NCBI GenBank assembly: GCA_018830415.1
Contig: JAHJSJ010000198.1
Location: 1 to 7,971 of the forward strand
Reading direction: 5' to 3'
DNA: 7,971 nt
Source of the DNA: Alphaproteobacteria bacterium
GTDB lineage: Bacteria; Pseudomonadota; Alphaproteobacteria; Sphingomonadales; Sphingomonadaceae
A program made the translations under genes and the position numbers. Below are positions 1-5,677 of this stretch, piece by piece. The stretch's first letter is position 1. The number at the start of each line of letters is the position of its first letter. The notes under the pieces were generated by a model. That model did not search any database. It was not told the origin of the DNA and saw only the letters and a list, made by a program, of their open reading frames with translations.

Positions 1-781
1 CGTCCTTTACCATCAACCCAATCTGATCGCGGATCATTTCGCGCAGCAGACGGTCTTTCGGCGCGTGCGGAAAGCGTTTTTCGACCGCCCGCCACTGGTC
101 TGCGAGGAAATCGAGGGTCAGCAGATCATCAAGCGCCAGAAACCCCGCGCGCAGCCCATCATCAATATCGTGATTGTCATAGGCGATATCATCCGCCACC
201 GCCGCGACCTGCGCCTCCAGCGATGGCCAGGTGCGCAGGGCCAGCGGGAAGGCTGCATCCAGTTCAGCCAGCGCCCAGTTTGGCGCGCCTACCGGGCCAT
301 TATGCTTGGCCAGCCCTTCGAGCAGATCCCACGTCAGGTTCAGCCCGTCATGCTGGGGATAGGGAGATTCGATCCGCATCACCGTCCGCAGCGTCTGGGC
401 ATTGTGGCAGAACCCGCCATACCGCTCCATCGCTTCGGACAAGGCGGCTTCGCCCGCATGGCCGAACGGCGGGTGCCCCACATCATGCGCCAGGCACAAT
501 GCCTCGGTCAGATCCTCGTCCAGCCCCAGCGCGCGGGCGATCACCCGGCCAATCTGCGCGACTTCGAGGCTGTGGGTCAGGCGGGTGCGGTAATGATCGC
601 CATCAGGCGCGATGAACACCTGCGTCTTGGATTTGAGGCGGCGAAAGCTCATCGAATGGATGATGCGATCACGGTCGCGCTGAAATTCGCTGCGCGGGCC
701 GCGCTGTTCGCCCGCCGCGCCGCCGCACCATTCGCGCCCGCCATGGGCATCAGGGTCAGCGGCATAGAGGGCGCGGGACAT
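1..781 (-). CDS. dgt: dGTPase-like HD-domain deoxynucleotide triphosphohydrolase, 3'-truncated by the window edge
   Basis: Family members hydrolyse dGTP or other dNTPs to the nucleoside plus tripolyphosphate in the cytoplasm, trimming dNTP pools. The frame is open from an ATG at 781 to the window edge, giving 260 residues; family members of this type are usually about 380-400 aa, so roughly the last third is missing. Visible motifs are the early EFQRDRDRIIHS block (residues 32-43), SFRRLKSKTQVF (45-56), the first metal-ligand His in RLTHSLEVAQ (H70), the HD pair in LAHDVGHPPFGHAGE (H99, D100), CHNAQT (125-130) and ADDIAYDNHDIDDGLRAG (196-213). These together define the dGTPase subfamily of HD phosphohydrolases. 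The ATG at 781 was chosen because homologues as I remember them start a few residues before a similar 'YA.DP' segment; the frame continues upstream without a clear ribosome site. It stands alone after a 297-bp gap. Motif evidence is strong; true substrate preference cannot be told. Confidence 0.93.
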   Translation of the reverse strand, partial: MSRALYAADPDAHGGREWCGGAAGEQRGPRSEFQRDRDRIIHSMSFRRLKSKTQVFIAPDGDHYRTRLTHSLEVAQIGRVIARALGLDEDLTEALCLAHDVGHPPFGHAGEAALSEAMERYGGFCHNAQTLRTVMRIESPYPQHDGLNLTWDLLEGLAKHNGPVGAPNWALAELDAAFPLALRTWPSLEAQVAAVADDIAYDNHDIDDGLRAGFLALDDLLTLDFLADQWRAVEKRFPHAPKDRLLREMIRDQIGLMVKD

Positions 782-836
782 CACGACTTTGGCGATTAGG
801 CCAGCCAGCCCGGCTTCTCAACCGGAACAGGACGGG

Positions 837-1010
837 AACCTGCCACAAAAGGTGCAAATCGCCGGATTTGACACGGCAGGTTATGGGGCCACCCTCCGGT
901 GGTTGGGGGGAAGGAGAGCGGCCCCAAGGGCCTGTCGGTGCGACCCGAAGACCCGGATAATGTCTGTTGCGTTTCCGCGACAAAATCCGAGCGAGCGCGT
1001 AGCCGACAGG
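837..1010. other. Dense run of nested inverted repeats; candidate structured RNA or leader
   Basis: The 297-bp gap 782-1078 holds no convincing gene but three adjoining stem-loop regions. SL1: 837-844 (AACCTGCC) pairs with 875-882, and inside it 852-860 pairs with 865-874 around loop GCCG with one bulged base (871). SL2: 885-890 (GGGGCC) pairs with 920-925 over a G-rich interior; CCACC 889-893/GGTGG 898-902 and GGCCC 920-924/GGGCC 928-932 are competing hairpins. SL3: 931-938 (CCTGTCGG) pairs with 1003-1010 and encloses CGGAT 954-958/ATCCG 985-989, which encloses GTTGCG 966-971/CGCGAC 976-981 with loop TTTC. The orientation is not decided. On the minus strand it would lie 55 nt upstream of the dGTPase start, or form a 3' tail of the racemase transcript. 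I do not recognise it as tmRNA, RNase P RNA, SRP RNA or a known riboswitch. Confidence 0.4.
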
Positions 1011-1078
1011 TTAAATTGTTGCACCCCACGCAACCCGGCAATTCGACAGACCGCCCGCTATGCCCGACGAGCGGTAGG

Positions 1079-1779
1079 CTATGCCACTTCCTGTTCGAGA
1101 ATCCAGTTGGCCGCCGCCTCGCAATGGATGCGGGTGCTGTCGAACACCGGCAGCACATTGGCATCAATATCAACCACCAGATCAAGCTCGGTGCAGGCCA
1201 GCACGATCGCGCCTGCGCCTTCCTGCGCCTTGTTGGTGATGATGGTTTTCAACGTGCGCTGCGCCTCGCGCGTCACTTTGCCGACCATCAATTCATCATA
1301 GATGATCCGGTCGAGCGCTTCGACATATTTCATATTGGGCGGCAAAGGTTGATGCCATGCGCGACCAGCCGTTTGCGATAAAAACTTTCGGTCATCACGT
1401 TGCGCGTGCCCAGCAGCGCCGCGTTGGTTTTTCCCGCCCGTTTCATCGCCAGCCCGACATATTCGGCGATGTGCAGGATCGGGATGTCCACCGACGCGGC
1501 AACATCATCATACAGCCGGTGCATCGAATTGGCGCCGATAATCAGCGCCTGCGCCCCCGCGCCTTCCAGCCGCCGCGCACTGTCGATCAGCACGCTCGCC
1601 GCGCGCTGCCAGTCGCGTTCTTCGTGCAGGGCGTAAAGCTGGCAGAAATCCAGGCTCTCGATCAGCAGCGGGGCGGAGGCCATCGGGGCCGCGCGTTTCT
1701 GGACGATGCGATTGATCTGGTCGTAATAGGTCGCGGTCGACACCCAGCTCATGCCGCCAATGATCCCGAGTTTGCGCAA
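1079..1779 (-). pseudogene. Aspartate/glutamate racemase family gene (YgeA-like), interrupted by a frameshift
   Basis: Intact relatives are cytosolic, cofactor-independent racemases of about 230 aa that use two cysteines to epimerise acidic amino acids. The 5' part encodes RKLGIIGGMSW, then ESLDF, GANSMH, PILHIAEY and ALLGTRNVMTESFYRKRLVAHGINL; it then reads CRPI and stops. The rest of the family, from PPNMKYVEALDRIIYDEL through GAIVLACTELDLVV and VLPVFDSTRIH, continues in another frame to a stop at 1079. One extra base in the AAA run at 1344-1346 would rejoin them as INL-LPPN. The first catalytic Cys position (CTNTMH in YgeA) is Gly here (GANSMH); the second (ACTE) is kept. I prefer the TTG at 1779 as start: AAGGA at 1790-1794 lies 10 nt upstream, and it gives the typical 'MRKLGIIGGMSW' opening. 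A TTG at 1809 is possible but has no ribosome site. A sequencing error is an alternative to a true pseudogene. Confidence 0.88.
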
Positions 1780-1824
1780 AGCCGCCGTGTCCTTTGATTC
1801 TGTGTGCAAGTGCGAACCGGTTTA

Positions 1825-1847
1825 GGACGCAAGCGTTGCGCGCGTCC
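1825..1847 (-). terminator. Short GC-rich hairpin after the hydrolase gene; weak terminator candidate
   Basis: GGACGC at 1825-1830 pairs with GCGTCC at 1842-1847 across an 11-nt loop. It lies 26 nt downstream of the alpha/beta hydrolase stop and upstream of the racemase gene. No U-run follows on the minus strand (TAAACC instead), so it is not a standard intrinsic terminator. It may only slow the polymerase or protect the 3' end. An alternative GCAA/TTGC pairing (1829-1832/1836-1839) competes with it. Confidence 0.25.
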
Positions 1848-1872
1848 AGTCACCAGCAAAGAAGGTGCACGA

Positions 1873-2856
1873 TTACCGCGTGTTTGTCGCCGGAGCGTGC
1901 TCGGCAAGCCACTCCAAGAGATCGCCAAGCGTTGCGGCGGGCGCTTCTTCCTGAGGCAGGTGGCCGATGCCCGGATAGACGATGATCTGCGCGTTCGGCA
2001 TCACCCCGGCCAGCGATTGCCCCGCCGCGACCGGGATCAGCCGGTCTTCCTCGCCCCACAGGATCAACACCGGCGCGGTCACTGCGGCAATCTCAGCCTC
2101 GGTCAGCGGATCGTAGGGATAGCCAAAGCGTTTCAACGTCGCACGCCGGTTGCCGGGATAGCGCAGCAGCTCCCAGTAACGGTCGATCATCTGTTCGGTG
2201 ACGATCGATTTGACCGAGACGGTCTGTTCAAGGCTCTGCGCGATCAGCGAACGCGGTGTGATCTGTTCGACCAGCCGGTTGATCCCCGGCATCCGCGCTA
2301 TTGTGAAACCGATATTGCCGCCGCCGTTGTTCTTTTTGGCGGCCTTGTCCCGCGGCATCGGGCCGCCGCTGGCATCCACCAGCACCAGCCCGGAAACGCG
2401 ATCCGGGTGCGCAATCGCAAAGGCCAGCGCGTGCTTTCCCCCCATCGAATTGCCGCCGATGACAAGGCGTTCAAGCCCCAGCGTGTCAGCCACTGCGAGC
2501 ACATCAGCGACATAATTCGCGCGGCTGTAATCATGCTTCGGATCAGGCCCGGTAAGGCCGTGGCCCACCTGATCGAAACGGATCACCCGGTATTGCGATT
2601 TCAGTGCAGCGACCCACGGTTCCCACGTATGCAGATCGGCGTTCGATCCGTGGAGCAGCATAATCGCGGGCGCATCTTTTGGCCCCTCATCGCGCAGGTG
2701 GATGGTCACGCCGCCGCCAATATCGACGAATTGTGAAGGCACCCCGCCATATTTGGCGCGCATTTCCGCCGCATCGGTATCGGGCGTGCGGAAAATCAGG
2801 AAGGCGATCACCAACACCGCCAGCAGCCCCAGAAGACCGCGCCAGACCCATTTCAT
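1873..2856 (-). CDS. Membrane-anchored alpha/beta-fold hydrolase
   Basis: This 327-aa protein is a serine hydrolase with a complete catalytic set. It has an oxyanion-region LLHGSNADLHTW (67-78), a nucleophile elbow GNSMGG (135-140, Ser137), an acid in WGEEDRLIP (Asp271) and a base in YPGIGHLPQEE (His299). An uninterrupted hydrophobic segment (about residues 4-22) follows MKWVWRG and predicts an N-terminal signal anchor, with the enzyme domain in the periplasm. FDQVGHGLTG (94-103) and the lid region with PGINRLVEQITPRSL (190-204) resemble haloperoxidase/esterase-type family members. The substrate is unknown. Its ATG shares one base with the TAA of the upstream cytochrome gene (TAATG), so it is very likely translated by coupling and is the third gene of the beta-helix/cytochrome unit. 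The fold and active site are well supported; any particular reaction would be a guess. Confidence 0.93.
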   Translation of the reverse strand: MKWVWRGLLGLLAVLVIAFLIFRTPDTDAAEMRAKYGGVPSQFVDIGGGVTIHLRDEGPKDAPAIMLLHGSNADLHTWEPWVAALKSQYRVIRFDQVGHGLTGPDPKHDYSRANYVADVLAVADTLGLERLVIGGNSMGGKHALAFAIAHPDRVSGLVLVDASGGPMPRDKAAKKNNGGGNIGFTIARMPGINRLVEQITPRSLIAQSLEQTVSVKSIVTEQMIDRYWELLRYPGNRRATLKRFGYPYDPLTEAEIAAVTAPVLILWGEEDRLIPVAAGQSLAGVMPNAQIIVYPGIGHLPQEEAPAATLGDLLEWLAEHAPATNTR

Positions 2857-3872
2857 TACTGCTGCATCTCCATTATCCAGCGCCGCACCACTGCCGAGCC
2901 TTCGCGGTCTACGCTGGACTTTCCGATTTCGGGCATGGCGATGCCCGGCTCGGCTGAGTCCATACGGTAAAGCAGGATTGATTGGTCGGGCGCGCCGGGC
3001 AGGATCGAAAACTCATGCCCCCCTGCCCCGCGCCCGGCGGCGACCGGGCGTTTCATGATGCCGATGGCGTGGGCGCTGTCCTGTTCCCAGCGCAGATCCA
3101 GCCCCGAATTGGACGCGCCGCCGCCCGGCTGGTGGCAATGGGCGCAGTTCACATCGAGATAGGCGCGCGCCAGCGGCTCGGCCGGGCCGGTGGCATGATC
3201 GTTCCATTCGGGCATAAGGTCAGCGCCCTGCGGCACCGTGTCGAGCGCGCCGCGCTGCGCCATCTGCCCCAGCCACTCGGCGGACAAATTGCGCGCCTTG
3301 GGGCCAATCGGGATCACCACGCCGTCCTTCGAATGGCAGGCCTTGCACTGGTTCTTGTTGGGGATGGCATAGGAAATCGCCTCACCCGCAGGCGTCACCA
3401 GATCAATCCTGCCGCCTGCCAGCGCCAATGTCGCCTCGGTCTGCTCGGCATTCCAGCGATAGGGCAGCGCCGTCCAGCCATCGGTGCGGTGGAGCAGCAC
3501 GCGGGTTTCGATCAACCGGCGGTCCGCGCCTTCGCCAAACGCAAAGGTCTTGATGATCGCCGCGCCCACGGGGAATTGCAGCAGGCCGTCTCCGTCCGCC
3601 TCCAGCCGCGTGCCTTCGGGCAAGTAGATAAACCGCAGCTTCTCCGCCCCGTCCGACCATAGCGGGGTGTTGAGCGCATAGGGCGTTACCCGCGCACCCG
3701 GCAGCTGCCGCGCGCCATCAGCGAAGAAACCATATTCCGACAGGGTGCGCGGGAAGCCTTCTTCCAGAATGGCCGCATCATTGACCGCCACCGCTTGCTT
3801 CACCCCGGCATGGGACAACGCCGCGCCCAGCGTGGCGCTCGCGACTGCCAGCAAGCCCAGCCCCCGCCTCAC
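2856..3872 (-). CDS. SO2930/HNE_0200-family diheme c-type cytochrome (TIGR03806-like)
   Basis: This is a 338-aa exported protein with two CxxCH haem c sites: CKACH at 176-180 and CAHCH at 243-247. A signal peptide is suggested by MRRGLGLLAVASATLGAALSHAG, with cleavage near residue 22. The N-terminal half holds family-like segments LSEYGFFADG (44-53), TPYALNTPLWSDGAEK (63-78) and the PVGAAIIKTFAF region (101-112); the second haem domain continues with NSGLDLRW (255-262) and PGIAMPEIGKS (309-319), whose Met313 is a candidate axial ligand. The start is GTG at 3872, overlapping the beta-helix gene stop by 4 nt (GTGA). From memory this family regularly occurs next to a TIGR03805 beta-helix partner, exactly as here, with no known function. 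A role as a periplasmic electron carrier or oxidoreductase working with that partner is inference. Confidence 0.9.
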   Translation of the reverse strand: MRRGLGLLAVASATLGAALSHAGVKQAVAVNDAAILEEGFPRTLSEYGFFADGARQLPGARVTPYALNTPLWSDGAEKLRFIYLPEGTRLEADGDGLLQFPVGAAIIKTFAFGEGADRRLIETRVLLHRTDGWTALPYRWNAEQTEATLALAGGRIDLVTPAGEAISYAIPNKNQCKACHSKDGVVIPIGPKARNLSAEWLGQMAQRGALDTVPQGADLMPEWNDHATGPAEPLARAYLDVNCAHCHQPGGGASNSGLDLRWEQDSAHAIGIMKRPVAAGRGAGGHEFSILPGAPDQSILLYRMDSAEPGIAMPEIGKSSVDREGSAVVRRWIMEMQQ

Positions 3873-5074
3873 TTCAGCCGCGCCTCCAGTTCAGCAGGGG
3901 CGCCGATCCCGTCCATCGCCCACGGCTGGCCGTAAGCTGGCACATCAAGCGGGCCGGGCTGCGCCTCTGCCAGCGATTGCCCCTGACGGCTGAGATTGAG
4001 CGACCAGCCGGGGTTGCCCGGTATGGTCAGCAAGGCGGGCGTTTGGGAATCCTGCTGCAAACCGTCCCAAAGGATCGGCGGCAGCATCCCGCCAAACGCG
4101 GCGAGCAGCGCCGCGCCGCCGGGAAAATCGGGATCGTCGGCACCGGCATCGACGACATTATTCGCGATCACCACTTCGCGCGGGAAGGGATTGTAACGCG
4201 CATCATCAAAGGCCTGCGTATAAGATACAACCATGAACGGCGCGGTCGGGTTGTCGAACACCACGTTGTCTTCGATCCACACCTGCTCGTTGGCCATCAC
4301 CATGATGCCGGTGCCGCGCGGCACCCCGGCGACGATATTGCCGGGCGGCGCGAAATTGGGGGTGTTGTTGCCTGCGACCAAGTTGTTGGTGATCAGCACA
4401 TTGCCCCCGCCCATCACCGGCAGGCCGGGCAGATCGAACACCAGTATGCCCCCGGTGTTGCGGGTGACATAGTTCTGGGTGACAATCGCATCGCGGCTGT
4501 TTTCAATCTCGATCCCTGCAACATTGTCGGTCGCAATCGAATTGCGCACGGTGATTTTCGATGATTGGCCCACGTAAATCCCGGCATCCGATGCGCCGGA
4601 GACTTCCGAATGGCTGACCAGCACCCCGGTGCTTTCGACCGGATAGATGCCGTATGCGCCGTTTTCCGCCTTCGGCCCGCCGGTCCACGTCACGCGGATG
4701 CGGTGATAGACGATATTATCCGCGCCTTTCGACTTGATCCCGTCACCCTTGGGATTCTCAACCGCGAAATCGCGCAAGGTGACATTGTCCGAGGTGACCA
4801 GCAGCCCCTCACCCGCGCCGGCCTGCGCGGTGAAATCGAGGATGGAGAGCGCTGGCCCTGCTCCGCGCACCGTCACTCCGTCAACATCCAGGCTCAGCCC
4901 GTCGGTCAGCACGAACCGGCCCGCTTCGAGCACGACTTCGTCCCCCGGCGCGGCAAGGATCAGCGCCTCCTGCAAGCGTTCGGCAGAGCCTTCGCCCGGC
5001 GCAATGGTGTGGATTTCGGCGGCAAGCGGCGCGGCGGAAGCCAGCAGCGCAGCGGCCATGACCAGACGTTTCAT
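3869..5074 (-). CDS. Secreted parallel beta-helix repeat protein (TIGR03805-like), partner of the diheme cytochrome
   Basis: This is a 401-aa protein with a Sec signal peptide (MKRLVMAAALLASAAPLAAE, cleavage near residues 19-20). The body, about 30-310, is made of short turns rich in G, N and V typical of a right-handed parallel beta-helix: GVTVRGAG (66-73), NVTLRDFAVENPKGDGIKSK (97-116), GIYPVESTGVLVSHSEVSG (142-160), GIYVGQSSKITVRNS (165-179), GIEIENSRDAIVTQNYVTRN (187-206), NVLITNNLVAGNN (225-237) and VVIANNVVDAG (301-311). The architecture recalls NosD and carbohydrate-active helices, but I see no clear catalytic residues. The start at 5074 is fixed by the signal peptide and by GAGGGAG 6 nt upstream; the frame stays open to 5308, but that extension is not signal-like. 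It overlaps the cytochrome gene by 4 nt. As I recall, the pair is uncharacterised; cell-envelope location is inferred from both signal peptides. Confidence 0.9.
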   Translation of the reverse strand: MKRLVMAAALLASAAPLAAEIHTIAPGEGSAERLQEALILAAPGDEVVLEAGRFVLTDGLSLDVDGVTVRGAGPALSILDFTAQAGAGEGLLVTSDNVTLRDFAVENPKGDGIKSKGADNIVYHRIRVTWTGGPKAENGAYGIYPVESTGVLVSHSEVSGASDAGIYVGQSSKITVRNSIATDNVAGIEIENSRDAIVTQNYVTRNTGGILVFDLPGLPVMGGGNVLITNNLVAGNNTPNFAPPGNIVAGVPRGTGIMVMANEQVWIEDNVVFDNPTAPFMVVSYTQAFDDARYNPFPREVVIANNVVDAGADDPDFPGGAALLAAFGGMLPPILWDGLQQDSQTPALLTIPGNPGWSLNLSRQGQSLAEAQPGPLDVPAYGQPWAMDGIGAPAELEARLK

Positions 5075-5080
5075 GATGTT

Positions 5081-5087
5081 CTCCCTC
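5081..5087 (-). promoter_or_regulatory. Shine-Dalgarno GAGGGAG for the beta-helix gene
   Basis: GAGGGAG on the minus strand lies 6 nt upstream of the ATG at 5074. It decides this start over longer in-frame options reaching back to 5308. It sits in the 77-nt gap after the small hypothetical gene. I see no clear -35/-10 pair in that gap, so the three-gene unit may be read through from upstream. Confidence 0.7.
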
Positions 5088-5151
5088 TTCGCCCAGCAGT
5101 GTGGCGCAAGCCGAAGGGAAATTGCAAGGGCTGCGTAATCGGGTTGCAGCG

Positions 5152-5493
5152 TCAGCCGATACCCAGCGCGCACAGGCCCGCACTGGTGGTCAGCACGGCG
5201 ATCGCTTCGCCATCCTGTGTGCGGCGCACGCGCTTGATCAACTCGCCGAGGCCGTAGCCCGATGTTGGTTCGCCTTCTTGCGGGGCCATGCCTTGGCGTA
5301 GCTTCCATAATTGCACTACATTCAGCCGGTCAACCATGCGGCCCGCCATGCAATCGGCGCGCTGTTCATTGACGCCTGCCTGCACCAATGCGCCCGCAAC
5401 CTGCCGTTCGATCAGCGGGTTGGCTAGACCGCTATATACCGCCCCGCCCACCAGAGCGGCGAGCAGCAGAAAAAGGATGATCAGCTTGCGCAT
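5152..5493 (-). CDS. Small exported or membrane-anchored hypothetical protein with two cysteines
   Basis: I do not recognise a named family. The 113-aa product begins MRKLIILFLLLAALVGGAVYSG, a signal peptide or N-terminal anchor, followed by a helical, charged body: NPLIERQVAGALVQAGVNEQ, then RADCMAGRMVDRLNVVQLWK and LGELIKRVRRTQDGEAIAVL, ending TTSAGLCALGIG. Two cysteines (C48 and C108) in the mature part could form a disulfide in the periplasm. Starts at 5511 (MKAQPL) and 5523 (MRQQ) are also in frame; 5523 lies inside a palindromic repeat, and none has a strong ribosome site, so 5493 is chosen because it begins the hydrophobic segment cleanly. The frame remains open further upstream through the repeats, which I regard as non-genic. 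The gene lies between the repeat array behind pntB and the beta-helix/cytochrome/hydrolase unit, all on the same strand. Confidence 0.72.
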   Translation of the reverse strand: MRKLIILFLLLAALVGGAVYSGLANPLIERQVAGALVQAGVNEQRADCMAGRMVDRLNVVQLWKLRQGMAPQEGEPTSGYGLGELIKRVRRTQDGEAIAVLTTSAGLCALGIG

Positions 5494-5519
5494 CAGCGGC
5501 TGTGCCTTCATTTGTTGTC

Positions 5520-5676
5520 GCATCGCCGAGAAGCCGAAAACCGGTTCCCACTTTTCGGCGCGATGCTCTTGTTGCCGTATCGCTTGTGCCGAAAACCGGT
5601 TCCCACTTTTCGGCGCGATACTCTTGTTGCCGTATCGCTTGTGCCGAAAACCGGTTCCCACTTTTCGGCGCGATAC
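5520..5676. repeat. Three tandem palindromic repeats, 55-bp period (REP/BIME-like hairpins)
   Basis: The core GCCGAAAA - 11-nt loop CCGGTTCCCAC - TTTTCGGC occurs at 5533-5559, 5588-5614 and 5643-5669, exactly 55 bp apart. Each core is flanked by a second pair of arms. These are GTATCGC/GCGATAC in copies 2 (5577-5583/5615-5621) and 3 (5632-5638/5670-5676), and GCATCGC/GCGATGC in copy 1 (5520-5526/5560-5566). Each copy therefore forms a 15-bp hairpin with a small bulge (TTGT, or CGAGAA in copy 1). The array fills the space between the pntB stop (5678-5680) and the next gene and could act as a transcript 3'-end stabiliser or attenuator. The GAAAAGTGGGAACCGG core resembles intergenic palindromes common in alphaproteobacteria, as I remember them. 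Confidence 0.93.
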
Positions 5677-5677
5677 T

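Noticed and set aside
65..799. A 244-codon open frame on the plus strand.
   Set aside because: It lies antisense to a clear dGTPase with intact HD motifs; its translation has no recognisable motifs and is typical of high-GC shadow frames.
868..873. TTGACA, a perfect -35 consensus on the plus strand.
   Set aside because: No -10 element lies at the right distance, and the bases form one arm of the SL1 stem.
898..919. G-rich run (GGTGG..GGGGGG..GG) that could form a two-tier G-quadruplex.
   Set aside because: Only two-tier tracts are available, and the same bases fit the SL2 hairpin; not supportable without experiment.
796..1185. Minus-strand open frame filling the gap before the dGTPase gene.
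   Set aside because: The translation is low-complexity and Pro/Arg/Ser-rich, it overlaps the 3' end of the racemase gene, and the region is better explained by nested inverted repeats.
1079..1345. An 88-aa frame that could be taken as a separate small gene.
   Set aside because: It is the C-terminal third of the racemase fold (ACTE, VLPVFD), continuous with the upstream frame after a one-base correction.
5075..5308. In-frame upstream extension of the beta-helix gene (479 aa in total).
   Set aside because: The extension is Arg-rich, overlaps the small hypothetical gene in another frame and lies in front of a proper signal peptide with its own ribosome site.
5494..5661. In-frame N-terminal extension of the small hypothetical protein through the palindromic repeats.
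   Set aside because: The peptide is merely the repeat read in different frames (the 55-bp period is not a multiple of three), and the hydrophobic signal begins at 5493.
5520..5676. Regularly spaced repeats that could suggest a CRISPR array.
   Set aside because: The intervals between cores are themselves repeated rather than unique spacers, there are only three units, and no cas gene is present.
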